This document shows, in pieces, positions 53,637 through 63,196 of a stretch of DNA of 64,000 bases. Every line of letters begins with the position of its first letter. Position 1 is the stretch's first letter. Under the pieces are notes generated by a model. That model saw nothing but the letters and a program-made list of their open reading frames with translations, had not been told where the DNA came from and did no database searches. Source of the DNA: Mycobacterium sp. BK086 (GTDB taxonomy: Bacteria; Actinomycetota; Actinomycetes; Mycobacteriales; Mycobacteriaceae); contig SNWL01000004.1 of NCBI GenBank assembly GCA_004362315.1, forward strand, positions 248,001 to 312,000, in the 5' to 3' direction. The translations under genes and the position numbers were made by a program.

Positions 53637-54071
53637 ATGCCAGTCCAGTCCACCTGGATAGTCAAGCTGCTGACCGCGAGCGCATGCGCGCTCGCGGTCA
53701 TCGCTGCGCCGGCGGCGCACGCCGAAGGCGGTATCCCCGACCCGGGCCCGAGCGGCCCCCAGCCGGTGGCATCGCAACCGGGCGGTGGGGGTGGCTGCCA
53801 GTCGGGCGAGTCGTTGGACCCGTCGACCGGCAACTGCACGCCGACCATGACCTCGATTGCCACCACCAACGGTGATCAGGCGTTCGACGATATCCAGCCG
53901 CGCACCACCCAGGACATAACGACGACCAGCGACACCGGCATCGGAGCCGACTTGGTGCCCAACATCAACGGCGATTCCTGCACGGGCTACTGGCAGTCCA
54001 CGGTCTGCTACGAGGAAGACCAGGACAACGTGCCGGTCCAGCCCAAGTCGACGATTTCATCGAGCCCGTAG
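53637..54071 (+). CDS. Small exported four-cysteine protein 3
   Basis: 144 residues. It has a signal peptide to about 29 (ending AAHA-EG), a Gly/Pro segment, Cys-x12-Cys (CQSGESLDPSTGNC), a Thr/Asp-rich middle, a second pair spaced eight (SCTGYWQSTVC) and an ending STISSSP. The second ATG (53637) is best placed behind AGGAGG. It is the most diverged of the triplet but keeps the cysteine spacing and tail. It starts 30 bases after gene 2. Confidence 0.82.
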   Translation: MPVQSTWIVKLLTASACALAVIAAPAAHAEGGIPDPGPSGPQPVASQPGGGGGCQSGESLDPSTGNCTPTMTSIATTNGDQAFDDIQPRTTQDITTTSDTGIGADLVPNINGDSCTGYWQSTVCYEEDQDNVPVQPKSTISSSP

Positions 54072-54102
54072 CGGCTGATCACCCCTTCGCTAAGGTTGAG
54101 AG

Positions 54103-54267
54103 ATGCCTGCAAAATCTGATCCCACGGACATCGACGACGTGGAACCGCTGGCCGACAGCACGGCGCGCCAGGCCCGGCGCGTGGTCGCGGCCTATGCAAA
54201 CGACGCCGACGAATGTCGGGTCTTCCTGTCGATGCTCGGCATTGGGCCGTCAAAGCTCGAGGCGTAG
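54103..54267 (+). CDS. Conserved small protein upstream of otsA (Rv3489 position)
   Basis: 54 residues, MPAKSDPTDIDDVEPLADS at the start, then an amphipathic helix and CRVFLSMLGIGPSKLEA. Codon usage matches its neighbours, and TAAGGTTGAG precedes the ATG. It ends three bases before the otsA GTG, so it is probably translated with otsA. It sits where M. tuberculosis, as I recall, has the small gene Rv3489. No family motif is known to me; a regulator or partner of OtsA is a guess. Confidence 0.75.
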   Translation: MPAKSDPTDIDDVEPLADSTARQARRVVAAYANDADECRVFLSMLGIGPSKLEA

Positions 54268-54270
54268 TCC

Positions 54271-55728
54271 GTGGCAGGGAGCCGGAAAGCCCGCTCCGGA
54301 AATTCTGAATTCGTGGTGGTGGCCAACCGGCTGCCGATCGATATGGAGCGGCTGCCGGACGGCAGCCTGACCTGGAAACGCAGCCCTGGCGGTCTGGTGA
54401 CCGCACTGGAGCCGCTGCTGCGCAAGCAACGCGGCGCCTGGATCGGCTGGCCCGGCATCATCGACGGCCCGGAAGACCCCATCGTCGAGGAAGACTTGCA
54501 ACTCTTCCCGGTGCGCCTATCGGCCGACGACGTCGCCGAGTACTACGAGGGTTTCTCCAACGCGACCCTCTGGCCGCTGTATCACGACGTGATCGTCAAA
54601 CCGAGCTACCACCGCGAGTGGTGGGATCGCTATGTCGACGTCAACCGGCGATTCGCCGAAGCGACGTCGCGCGCCGCCGCCGAGGGCGCCACCGTGTGGG
54701 TCCAGGATTACCAGCTGCAACTGGTGCCCAAGATGCTGCGGACGTTGCGACCGGATCTGACCATCGGTTTCTTCCTGCACATTCCGTTCCCGCCGGTCGA
54801 GTTGTTCATGCAGATGCCGTGGCGAACCGAGATCATCGAGGGCCTGCTGGGCGCGGACCTGGTGGGGTTCCATCTGCCCGGTGGCGCGCAGAACTTCCTG
54901 TTCCTGTCGCGACGCCTGGTCGGCGCCAACACATCTCGAGCCTCGGTCGGCGTGCGGTCGCGGTTCGGCGAAGTGCAGCTGGGATTGCGGACAGTCAAGG
55001 TCGGCGCCTTTCCGATCTCCATCGATTCCGCGGAGCTGGATCGGACGGCACGCAACCGCGATATCCGCAAGCGGGCCAAAGAGATTCGCGCCGAGCTCGG
55101 AAACCCCCGCAAGATCCTGCTCGGCGTCGACCGGTTGGACTACACCAAGGGCATCGACGTTCGGCTCAAAGCGTTTTCGGAACTGCTCGCCGAGGGGCGC
55201 GCCAAGCGGGACGACACGGTCCTGGTGCAACTGGCCACCCCGAGCCGCGAGCGGGTGGAGAGCTACCGCGTGCTGCGCAACGAGATCGAGCAGCAGGTGG
55301 GCCACATCAACGGCGAGTACGGCGAAGTCGGCCACCCGGTGGTGCACTACATTCATCGTCCGGTCCCCCGCGACGATCTGATCGCCTTCTTCGTGGCTGC
55401 CGACGTCATGCTGGTGACACCTCTTCGCGACGGGATGAACCTGGTGGCCAAGGAGTACGTAGCCTGCCGCAGCGACCTGGGCGGCGCCCTGGTGCTCAGT
55501 GAATTCACCGGTGCCGCAGCCGAACTCCGTCAGGCCTATCTCACCAACCCGCACGACCTGGAAGGTGTCAAGGACACCATCGAGGCCGCTGTGAACCAGA
55601 CTCCCGAGGAAGGCCGACGGCGGATGCGGGCACTGCGACGCCAGGTGCTCGCCCACGATGTCGACCGCTGGGCACGGTCATTTCTCGATGTCCTGGCCAA
55701 CGCCAACAGCCAAGGCGATCCCGACTAG
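54271..55728 (+). CDS. otsA: Trehalose-6-phosphate synthase OtsA
   Basis: A 485-residue GT20 enzyme making trehalose 6-phosphate from a nucleotide-glucose and glucose 6-phosphate. Motifs are [43 protein letters not shown] (phosphate-binding Arg and Lys) and [16 protein letters not shown] 54271 follows the 54-residue gene. Trehalose serves stress protection and mycolate transfer in mycobacteria. It converges with the Mce-associated genes six bases away. Confidence 0.97.
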   Translation: MAGSRKARSGNSEFVVVANRLPIDMERLPDGSLTWKRSPGGLVTALEPLLRKQRGAWIGWPGIIDGPEDPIVEEDLQLFPVRLSADDVAEYYEGFSNATLWPLYHDVIVKPSYHREWWDRYVDVNRRFAEATSRAAAEGATVWVQDYQLQLVPKMLRTLRPDLTIGFFLHIPFPPVELFMQMPWRTEIIEGLLGADLVGFHLPGGAQNFLFLSRRLVGANTSRASVGVRSRFGEVQLGLRTVKVGAFPISIDSAELDRTARNRDIRKRAKEIRAELGNPRKILLGVDRLDYTKGIDVRLKAFSELLAEGRAKRDDTVLVQLATPSRERVESYRVLRNEIEQQVGHINGEYGEVGHPVVHYIHRPVPRDDLIAFFVAADVMLVTPLRDGMNLVAKEYVACRSDLGGALVLSEFTGAAAELRQAYLTNPHDLEGVKDTIEAAVNQTPEEGRRRMRALRRQVLAHDVDRWARSFLDVLANANSQGDPD

Positions 55729-55733
55729 ATTGC

Positions 55734-56216
55734 CTAGATCGGCGTGATGTAGTTGATCAGCCAGCGTCCGTCGATCTTCTCGTAGTCCACCCGAAGCCGA
55801 CTGCCGTCATAGAGCGGCTGGCGACTTTTGTCCGTCACCGTCCGGTTCAGATACACCAGCACTGACGCCGAATCACGATGTGCGTCCATCACTCCCACGC
55901 CGACGACGTTGGCCTGGCTGACGACCTGCCGCTGCCGGGCCTGCGGGATGATGTCGGCGTTGGCCCGCTGTTCGAATTCCTTGCGATAGGCCGGGGTGAG
56001 CAGCGTGTAGGCGTCGGTGAGGCTGCGCTCGACGGTCTGGTAGTCGTAGCCGAAGACCGCCGGGATCTGCTGCTTGGCGATACCGGGCAGCTCGGCCCGC
56101 ACCGACTGCTCGGCCCTGCTCTGCACGCGGTCCCAATAGAGCGCACCGCCGACACCTGCGGCACCGACGAACACCGCGGCCAGCACGGCCGCCAATCCGG
56201 TGACAACCCAACGCAT
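55734..56216 (-). CDS. Mce-associated membrane protein (Rv3492c-type)
   Basis: A 160-residue protein with an N-terminal TM helix (about 5-25) and an NTF2-like extracytoplasmic domain ending DGRWLINYITPI. It is the last gene of the mce4 operon, with its ATG overlapping the upstream stop (TGATG). Mce-associated proteins are thought to stabilise the Mce transporter. Confidence 0.88.
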   Translation of the reverse strand: MRWVVTGLAAVLAAVFVGAAGVGGALYWDRVQSRAEQSVRAELPGIAKQQIPAVFGYDYQTVERSLTDAYTLLTPAYRKEFEQRANADIIPQARQRQVVSQANVVGVGVMDAHRDSASVLVYLNRTVTDKSRQPLYDGSRLRVDYEKIDGRWLINYITPI

Positions 56217-56899
56217 CAGTTGCCCCCGTCGGGATACTTCAGGTCATAACCGGTCATCCGGCCGTTGTCGTCCTCGTGGACGATCACCCGCATCCGGTAC
56301 GGCTGCGACGGCTTGTTGACCCCCTGCATATCGGTGACCGTGACCCGGACCGCCACCAGCACCGAGGCGTTGTTGCTGACATTGTCGACGGCTTCCAGTG
56401 CGGCACCGTTGATCACGGCTTCGGAGCTGGCGTTCGTGTCGCGGAACATCGCCTTGAGGTTTTCGACGTTGTTGTTCTGGCTGAGCATGTCGCGCAGGGG
56501 TCCGCTGGTGTCGCCGACGAATCTGTTGACGCTCTGGTCGATGTTGTCCGGGGTAAAGCTGAACATGTTGACCACGGTCTGCTTGGCGGTGTCGATGAAA
56601 CGCTGATCGCGGTCCTGTTGGGCGGTAATGTCCTTGTGCTGCACCGCAAGCCAGGCGACCGCGCCACCGGCCACGGATCCCAGCAAGGCCACCGCCACCA
56701 ACCCGATGATCGCAACCCGGCGCCGGTTGCCGGCCCGCCGTGGCGGTGGGCGAAGCGCCTTGGCCGGAGCGGGCTCCGGTTTGGGCGCGCTCTCCACGGC
56801 CATCGAGGTGACGGCCGCGGCGGTATCGGCGGTGGGTCCTGCCGCCCGCGATGCGCGCCGCCGGCTGGGCCGCTCTGTTGTGGTCGCCTCTGTGGTCAT
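56216..56899 (-). CDS. Mce-associated membrane protein (Rv3493c-type)
   Basis: About 227 residues: an Arg/Ala-rich cytoplasmic head, a TM helix (about 63-88), and an NTF2-like domain (QTVVNMFSFTPDNIDQSVNRFVGDTSG) found in Mce-associated proteins. ATG 56899 shares its A with the mce4F stop. It forms a pair with the next gene at the end of the mce4 operon. Confidence 0.88.
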   Translation of the reverse strand: MTTEATTTERPSRRRASRAAGPTADTAAAVTSMAVESAPKPEPAPAKALRPPPRRAGNRRRVAIIGLVAVALLGSVAGGAVAWLAVQHKDITAQQDRDQRFIDTAKQTVVNMFSFTPDNIDQSVNRFVGDTSGPLRDMLSQNNNVENLKAMFRDTNASSEAVINGAALEAVDNVSNNASVLVAVRVTVTDMQGVNKPSQPYRMRVIVHEDDNGRMTGYDLKYPDGGN

Positions 56900-58566
56900 C
56901 ACACCTGCCTCGGGTCGAGCATCAAGTCCACCCAGTTCTCGGCCGGACGAAGATTGGGGTCACCCGGCGCGAAAACGCCGCTGCCGCCTGCCGGATCGAC
57001 GAATGTCCCGCTGTGTTGGTCGTAGGTGCCGTACCGGGCACTGGCCTGCGGCACGGGTCCGGTACCGACCGGCGGCGGGGGCGGTGGGATGGTCGCCGGG
57101 TACGGAAGCATGGGATCCTGCGGCGGATACGGCCCCGGCGGCAGGTAGGGCAACGGCACCGGCGGGCCGGAATCGTTGGGCGGCGGCTGCACCGGCCACG
57201 GCTGGTGCGGTGCCGGGCCGGGCCCCTCGGGCACTCCCGGCGGCAACGGCCCGACCACCGGCGGTCCGGGATCGGGATCGTTCTCCGGCGGGATGTAGGG
57301 ATACTTGTTGGGCGGCAGGATGTTCCGGCCGTCCGTCACCGGGGTTCCGGCCGGAACCGGCGGCCCGCGCCAGGGATTGTTGCCGATCGGGATGTAGCCC
57401 TTGGGATCCCGGCACAGTTGGACGGTCGGCGCGCGCTTGCCGGGGAACTCCTGGCACGGATAGTTTCGCGCACCGCGTACCGCACTCGGGTCGTTCTGCG
57501 GCACTTTGCAATACAGATCGGTCGGCAGATCACGCACCGTGGTGTCCGACGGCGATCGGATGAACGGCGACGGGATGAACCCGGTCACGCAGGGCGGCGG
57601 ATCGCCGAGGTCGACTTTGAAGTCCAGCTTGCCGCCCTCGTCGAGGGGTTCGCCACCCGCGACGGTGATCAGCGCGCCGAACAATGCAGGCAGGATCACC
57701 AGCGCCTGCTCGATCGACTTGTGGTAGATCACCCCGACGCGGCCGAGGTTCGCCAGGTTCGCCGCCAGCACCGGGAACGAGGGGCGAATGCCGGTGAACG
57801 CGGTATCAGCCTCCGCGGTGGCTCCGGGCACCGTCGCCAGCGTCTGGCGCAGCTGCGGATCCGCCTGTGCGACATGGCTGGTGAACCGGGCCAGCCCGTC
57901 GGCAAGGGTGCGGATGTTGTCGCCGCTGCGGACCTGCGCGTCCAGGAACGGTCCGGTCTGGTCGATCAGTGCCGAGGTCTGCGGCCAGTTGGCGTTGGCC
58001 TCGTCGACCAGCTGCCGGGAGGACTGGATCAACCGCGCCAGTTCGGGGCCCGACCCGTTGAACGCCTTGAATGTCTCCTTCAGCAGCTGTTGGAGTTTCG
58101 TGTTCCCGACGCTGCTGACCAAAGTGTCGGCCTCGTGCAGCAAGTCGGCGATGTCCTGGCCGACGGCGGTGCGATCCTGGCCGATACGGGATCCGGTGCG
58201 CAGCGCATCCCGCGACGGGTGCCCGGGCGGGACGAGGTCGATGTACTGCTCACCGACAGCCGACACGCTTTTGACGGTCGCGGTGACGTTGGCCGGAATC
58301 TTGACGTCGGTGTTGAGTCGCATGTTGGCGTCGACCCCGTTGTCGGTCAGCTGAACCGACTCCACCCGACCGACCGTGACACCGCGATAGGTCACGTTGG
58401 CGTTCTGGTAGAGGCCTCCGCCGGTGACGAAATCGGCGGTGACGGTGTAGGAACCGAGCCCGAGCTTGGCAGGCAGGTGCAGGTAGAACAACGCGATCGC
58501 GGTCACGGTGATCACGGTGACGATCGCGAAGATGCTGAGTTGGACTCTGGTCAGCCGGTCGAGCAT
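56899..58566 (-). CDS. mce4F: Mce4F, Mce-family sterol importer subunit
   Basis: A 555-residue Mce protein: N-terminal TM (about 10-30), MCE/MlaD domain (about 40-115) with TYRGVTVGRVESVQL, a helical MCE-C domain (about 120-340) and a long Pro-rich tail (about 425-540). It would form part of the periplasm-spanning hexamer that brings cholesterol across the envelope. It is coupled to mce4E by a one-base overlap. Subunit assignment follows operon order. Confidence 0.93.
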   Translation of the reverse strand: MLDRLTRVQLSIFAIVTVITVTAIALFYLHLPAKLGLGSYTVTADFVTGGGLYQNANVTYRGVTVGRVESVQLTDNGVDANMRLNTDVKIPANVTATVKSVSAVGEQYIDLVPPGHPSRDALRTGSRIGQDRTAVGQDIADLLHEADTLVSSVGNTKLQQLLKETFKAFNGSGPELARLIQSSRQLVDEANANWPQTSALIDQTGPFLDAQVRSGDNIRTLADGLARFTSHVAQADPQLRQTLATVPGATAEADTAFTGIRPSFPVLAANLANLGRVGVIYHKSIEQALVILPALFGALITVAGGEPLDEGGKLDFKVDLGDPPPCVTGFIPSPFIRSPSDTTVRDLPTDLYCKVPQNDPSAVRGARNYPCQEFPGKRAPTVQLCRDPKGYIPIGNNPWRGPPVPAGTPVTDGRNILPPNKYPYIPPENDPDPGPPVVGPLPPGVPEGPGPAPHQPWPVQPPPNDSGPPVPLPYLPPGPYPPQDPMLPYPATIPPPPPPVGTGPVPQASARYGTYDQHSGTFVDPAGGSGVFAPGDPNLRPAENWVDLMLDPRQV

Positions 58567-59750
58567 TACCTCGGCGCCTCCTGCCCCGACGCCGTCCCTG
58601 GCGGAATCTTGAACGGATCCGCCGCCTGCCCGGAGAGGTTGGCCTGCTGGCCGACGAGCCAGTCAGGTGCATTGACGACCTCGTCCAGATGCCGCATGTT
58701 GGGGTCGAGGCCGAGCGACGTGGTGAAGATGGACTCGCCGAGGCGGCGCAAGGTCAGGTCGAAGGTGACGAACACGTTGAGATAGTCACCGCGCACCGCG
58801 CGACGCAGGTACTTCGTGGTGAACGGGAACGTCGGCAGCAGATCCAGTGACCCCACCAGATCGGATCGGTTGTCGTTGAGCGCCTTGATGACCGGGTAGA
58901 GATCCTTGAGGTCGGCGGCGAAGTCCTCTTTGGTCTCCGAGAGCATCCTGGCGGCGACGGTGCCGAACTTTTGCAGAGCGGCGAAGGCGCTGACGATATT
59001 GGCCCGGTTGTTGTTGAGCACCTTGAGCGCCGCAGGCAGACCGTCCAGTGTCCGCGCCAGGCTGTCCTTGTTCTGGGCCAGGATCGCGGCGAATCGGTCA
59101 AGACCGTCCGCGGCGGCCAGGATGTCGTTGGTCTGCGCGTTGAGCGCCGAAGTCAGCTCGGCCAGGCGCGGGATCAGGTCGACGAACGTATCGGTACGCC
59201 CGGCCACCGCGGCGTACGCCGCATCGGAGATGTCTTGTATCGCTCCGAGATTGCCCTTGTTGACCACCACACCGAGCGAGGACAGCACCTCTTCGGTCGT
59301 CGGGTAGCGCCCCGTGTGGGCGATCGGGATCACCGAGCCGTCACCGAGCCTGCCCTGGGCGGGTTGGTCTGCCGGAGCGGCCAATTCGACATGCTGCGAG
59401 CCGAGCAGCGAGGTCTGAGCGACCTTGGCGGTGGCGTTGGCGGGCAGGTCGACCCCGGCGTCCAGCGACAGCTTGACCGCCGCGTAGAACGTACCGTCGG
59501 ACCGCTGCATGGCCTGCAGGCCCGAGACACTCCCGACAGTCACATCGTCGACCATCACCGGGGAGTTCTGCGGAAGCGTTGCGACGTCGGGCAGTTCGAC
59601 CGATACGGTGTACGAGCCTCGGCCGTGGCCCGCGGTTCCCGGCATATCCAGCGAGTTCAGTCCGCCGAACTGGCAGCCGGCCAGCAGCACCACACCGGAA
59701 CCCAGTGCAGTGAACCGGAATCCACGGCGAACCCACGAACGCTCGCTCAT
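58566..59750 (-). CDS. mce4E: Mce4E (LprN) lipoprotein
   Basis: 394 residues. A basic head and hydrophobic segment end in VVLLAGCQF, a strong lipobox, so unlike its partners this Mce protein is lipid-anchored. The MCE domain (PVMVDDVTVGSVSGLQ) and helical domain follow. Position five in the operon and the lipobox identify it as the LprN equivalent. Confidence 0.95.
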   Translation of the reverse strand: MSERSWVRRGFRFTALGSGVVLLAGCQFGGLNSLDMPGTAGHGRGSYTVSVELPDVATLPQNSPVMVDDVTVGSVSGLQAMQRSDGTFYAAVKLSLDAGVDLPANATAKVAQTSLLGSQHVELAAPADQPAQGRLGDGSVIPIAHTGRYPTTEEVLSSLGVVVNKGNLGAIQDISDAAYAAVAGRTDTFVDLIPRLAELTSALNAQTNDILAAADGLDRFAAILAQNKDSLARTLDGLPAALKVLNNNRANIVSAFAALQKFGTVAARMLSETKEDFAADLKDLYPVIKALNDNRSDLVGSLDLLPTFPFTTKYLRRAVRGDYLNVFVTFDLTLRRLGESIFTTSLGLDPNMRHLDEVVNAPDWLVGQQANLSGQAADPFKIPPGTASGQEAPR

Positions 59751-61108
59751 CCCCCACCTCCCGCGGCCGGTACCGGCGGCGCCTCGGCGGGCAGCGGAGC
59801 ATCACCGGCCGACGGCGCGGCCGACGGGCCCGCCGGTGTCTGCGGGACCATGAACGCGCTGAGGTCACCGCTCTGCGGGGCCTGCGGCGGGATGACACCG
59901 GGGTTGGGCTGCCAGTGCAGATCTGGGATCGGCGTCTGCGCCTTGGCCTGAGTCTCGGGGGTGTCGTAGATGATCTGGCCCTTGTAAGCGGTGATGCTGT
60001 TGATCGGGTGGAACAGCAACGGCGGGAAGTTCATCGTCAGCCGGCGCAGCACCGGGCCCATCCGCTCGCGGCACACCTCGGCGCGCTTGTAGTTGTCCAC
60101 GGTCGCGCCGGCGTCGAAGGAACCGCCGCAGATGAACTGCACCGGGTTCTGGAAGTTGGGCAGCGACAACAGACCCGCCAGCGTGCCCTGGGCCGGGTTG
60201 TAGATGTTGTAGAAGTTGGCCAGCCCATTGGGCGTCACGTGCAGCAACTGTTCGAGGTCATCGTGTTGGTCGGACAGGATCTTGGTGAAGTCGGCGAGCT
60301 TACTGACCTGGCCGATCAGGGCGTCGTTGTTGTCGTGCAGGAATCCCCGCACGTCGGACAGCGCCTGATTGAGGGTGCCCAGCGTGCCGTCCAGATCTTG
60401 CGAACTGTCGGCCAGCACCTGCGAGACCGAAGCCAGGTGACCGGAGAACTGCACGATCTGCTCGTTGCTGTTCGACAGCGCATTGACGAGGACCTGGAGA
60501 TTGCGCACCGTGCCGAACAGGTCGGTCCGCGAATCACCCAATCTGCCTGCGGTCTGGGATAGTTCACGCAGAGCCTGCCGGAACGAGTCGCCGTTGCCGT
60601 CGAAGGTGTCGGCGGCCTGGTTGACGAAGTCGGCGAGCGGCCCCTGGGTGCCGGCCTGCGGCCCCAGCGTCCGGCTCAGCTTGGTGAGTTCCTCTTTGAC
60701 CTCGTCCCATTCCACCGGCACGCCGGTGCGGTCGGGTCCGATGCTCGCACCGTCGGCCATCGCCTGGCCTTCGGTGTATGCCGGGGTCAGCTGAATGAAC
60801 CTGGCCGACACCAGGTTCGGCGCGACGATGATCGCGTGGGCGTCGGCGGGCACCTTGATCCCGTTGTTCAGGGCCATGGTGATCTTGACGGCGTCGGCCT
60901 GCGGTTCGATCGCCGAGATGGTGCCGACCGGAACACCCACGATGCGAATATCGTCGCCGGGATAGAGCCCGACCGCCGAGCTGAAGTACCCGACGATCGT
61001 GGTGGACTTCGCGCCCGGCCATACCAGGTAGATGCCACCGACCAGCGCCGCCACCAGCAGCGCCACCACGCCGATGCGCCAGCCTCTTCCGAAACGTGCT
61101 GTGCTCAT
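59747..61108 (-). CDS. mce4D: Mce4D, Mce-family subunit
   Basis: 453 residues: TM (about 10-28), MCE domain with IRIVGVPVGTISAIEPQ, a helical domain rich in short heptads and a Pro/Ala-rich C-terminus. It overlaps both neighbours by four bases. A secreted or anchored component of the Mce4 tunnel. Confidence 0.93.
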   Translation of the reverse strand: MSTARFGRGWRIGVVALLVAALVGGIYLVWPGAKSTTIVGYFSSAVGLYPGDDIRIVGVPVGTISAIEPQADAVKITMALNNGIKVPADAHAIIVAPNLVSARFIQLTPAYTEGQAMADGASIGPDRTGVPVEWDEVKEELTKLSRTLGPQAGTQGPLADFVNQAADTFDGNGDSFRQALRELSQTAGRLGDSRTDLFGTVRNLQVLVNALSNSNEQIVQFSGHLASVSQVLADSSQDLDGTLGTLNQALSDVRGFLHDNNDALIGQVSKLADFTKILSDQHDDLEQLLHVTPNGLANFYNIYNPAQGTLAGLLSLPNFQNPVQFICGGSFDAGATVDNYKRAEVCRERMGPVLRRLTMNFPPLLFHPINSITAYKGQIIYDTPETQAKAQTPIPDLHWQPNPGVIPPQAPQSGDLSAFMVPQTPAGPSAAPSAGDAPLPAEAPPVPAAGGGG

Positions 61109-62166
61109 GGCGACTTCGGCCTGAAGATGAGGCGCTCCGAGATCAGACCGCGCAGATAGTCCGAAAGACTGTCCGGCAGCTTGCCGGGTTGGAAGTAGGT
61201 ATCGAACAGGACTTCGGCGATCGGCGCGGGCGGCAGACCGTAGAGGTTGATGTGGAAGCCCGGGCCCGATGCGACCACCTCACCGAGCGCGGTGGCATAC
61301 GGCGGAAGTCGATGCAGGGCCGCGCTGATGTGATCCTTGCGCTGCAACAGGTTGTCCAGCACCAGGTTCAACTTCTCCAGGGCCGGGCCGAACTCACGGC
61401 GATTGTCGGCGACGAACCCCGAAAGCTGTTGCGCCAGACCCTGGATGCCGGCGATCAAATTGCTCAGCGCCGCGCGGCGTTCGTCGAGCGCGGCGAACAG
61501 CTGGTTGCCATCGACCACGAGCTGGTTGACCTGGCTGGCGCGGTCGGCCAGGGTCTGGCTGACCGAGCGGGCATGGGCCAGAAGTTCGGCCAGCGCCTGA
61601 TCGTTGGCGTTGATGCTGCGGGACAGTGCGGCGACGCCGTCGAGGGCCCCGCGCAGTTGGGGGGTGGCATCGCGCAGCGATTCGGTGAGCACCCCGAGCG
61701 CCTTGGTGAACTGATCGTTGTCCAGCTCGGCGGTATTGCGGCCCAGGTCCTGCAGCGCGGTGTTGAGCGTGTAGGGCGCGGTGGTGCGTCCCACCGGGAT
61801 GGACGTGGACTCGCCGCCGCCGGCGGGGGTGACGTCCAGGGACTTCTGGCCGAGCACCGTGTCGGTCTTGATCGCCACCAGAGTCTGGTTGCCGACGTGA
61901 ATCTTGCGGTCGACGGTGAACGTCACCTTGGCCAAGGCACCGGCGAGCGCCACCGACGTCACCTTGCCCACGTTGATACCCGACACGTTGACGTCATTGC
62001 CGGGTGTGATGCCGCCGGCGTCGGTGAAGAAGGCCTCGTACGGCTTGCCCTGCGGCCAGAACGGCAACTTGCTGTAGCCGAAGGACACCAGCACGACGCA
62101 CACGACCAGCGTGATACCGAAGATGCCGGTGCGAACCGGGTTGCTCTCGCGACGGCCGTTAGCCAT
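61105..62166 (-). CDS. mce4C: Mce4C, Mce-family subunit
   Basis: 353 residues from ATG 62166 (MANGRRES); the longer open frame upstream is not used. TM at about 17-36, MCE domain with DVNVSGINVGKVTSVAL, helical domain. It overlaps mce4B by eight bases and mce4D by four. Confidence 0.93.
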   Translation of the reverse strand: MANGRRESNPVRTGIFGITLVVCVVLVSFGYSKLPFWPQGKPYEAFFTDAGGITPGNDVNVSGINVGKVTSVALAGALAKVTFTVDRKIHVGNQTLVAIKTDTVLGQKSLDVTPAGGGESTSIPVGRTTAPYTLNTALQDLGRNTAELDNDQFTKALGVLTESLRDATPQLRGALDGVAALSRSINANDQALAELLAHARSVSQTLADRASQVNQLVVDGNQLFAALDERRAALSNLIAGIQGLAQQLSGFVADNRREFGPALEKLNLVLDNLLQRKDHISAALHRLPPYATALGEVVASGPGFHINLYGLPPAPIAEVLFDTYFQPGKLPDSLSDYLRGLISERLIFRPKSP

Positions 62167-63196
62167 TTTCCGAGCACCTGCCCTTCGACGGATCCGGCGG
62201 ACCACCGAACGGGATGAGGATGTCGCTGCCGGCCGGACCGTTGATCTTGATGCGCACCGAGCAGTAGAAGATGTTGAAGAACGCTCCGTAGGCACCAAGT
62301 GCGTTGAGCCGCAGATAGTTCTCGGCCAGCGGTTCGATCACCGTGTTGACTTCGGTCTTGCGGTTGTCGAATTCGGTGGCCAGCGGCCGGACGTTCTCGA
62401 TGACGCCCTGCAGCGGCCGGCGGGAGTTCTTCAACATATCGGTCAGGTCGTTCTCCGCCGATGCCAGCGGCGGGATCGCGCCCGCGATCGGATCCTTGTT
62501 CTGGGCCAGCCCGGTGATCAGCTTCTGCAACTCGTCGACACTGGCGTTGAACTCCGCGCTCTTGGCATCCACGGTGGACAGCACCGTGTTGAGGTGGTTG
62601 ATCACATCGGAGATCACCTGGTAGCGGGCGGACAGGCTCTGGGTGAACGTGCCGGTGTTGGCCAGCAGGTCCGACAGCGCTCCGCCCTGGCCCTGCAACA
62701 TCTGGATGACGGCGTTGCTGATCTCGTTGATCTTGTTGCCGTCCAAGCCTTTCAGCACCGGCCGCAAACCACCGAGCAGGGCATCCAGGTCGAGCGCGGG
62801 CTGGGTGTTGACTTGCGGAATGGTGGCACCCGCCGGGAGCTTGCGCAGATCCCCTGGGCCCGAGGCGATCTCGAGGAAGCGATCGCCGACCAGATTCTGA
62901 TAGCGGATCACCGCGCGCGTGGAGGTATACAGCTGGTAGCGCTTGTCGACGTTGAAGCTGACGTCGACGGTGTTGTCGGGATTCAACGCGACAGCGGAAA
63001 CCGACCCGACCGGGACACCGGCGATGCGCACGTCGTTCCCGGATTTCAGTCGCGACGCGTTGGCGAACGTGGCGTGGAAACCATTGGTGTTGCTGAACCG
63101 GAATTGGCCGAAGACAACCACCAGGCCGGCGGCGACGAGAATCATCACCACCGAGAAGATCCCGACCTTGATCACATTCGAACGATGCGTATCCAT
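62159..63196 (-). CDS. mce4B: Mce4B, Mce-family subunit
   Basis: 345 residues: TM at about 10-30, MCE domain with DVRIAGVPVGSVSAVAL, helical domain, and a tail ending PDPSKGRCSENG with a Cys that may pair with the one in FYCSVRI. It overlaps mce4A by one codon base set (TGATG). Confidence 0.93.
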   Translation of the reverse strand: MDTHRSNVIKVGIFSVVMILVAAGLVVVFGQFRFSNTNGFHATFANASRLKSGNDVRIAGVPVGSVSAVALNPDNTVDVSFNVDKRYQLYTSTRAVIRYQNLVGDRFLEIASGPGDLRKLPAGATIPQVNTQPALDLDALLGGLRPVLKGLDGNKINEISNAVIQMLQGQGGALSDLLANTGTFTQSLSARYQVISDVINHLNTVLSTVDAKSAEFNASVDELQKLITGLAQNKDPIAGAIPPLASAENDLTDMLKNSRRPLQGVIENVRPLATEFDNRKTEVNTVIEPLAENYLRLNALGAYGAFFNIFYCSVRIKINGPAGSDILIPFGGPPDPSKGRCSENG

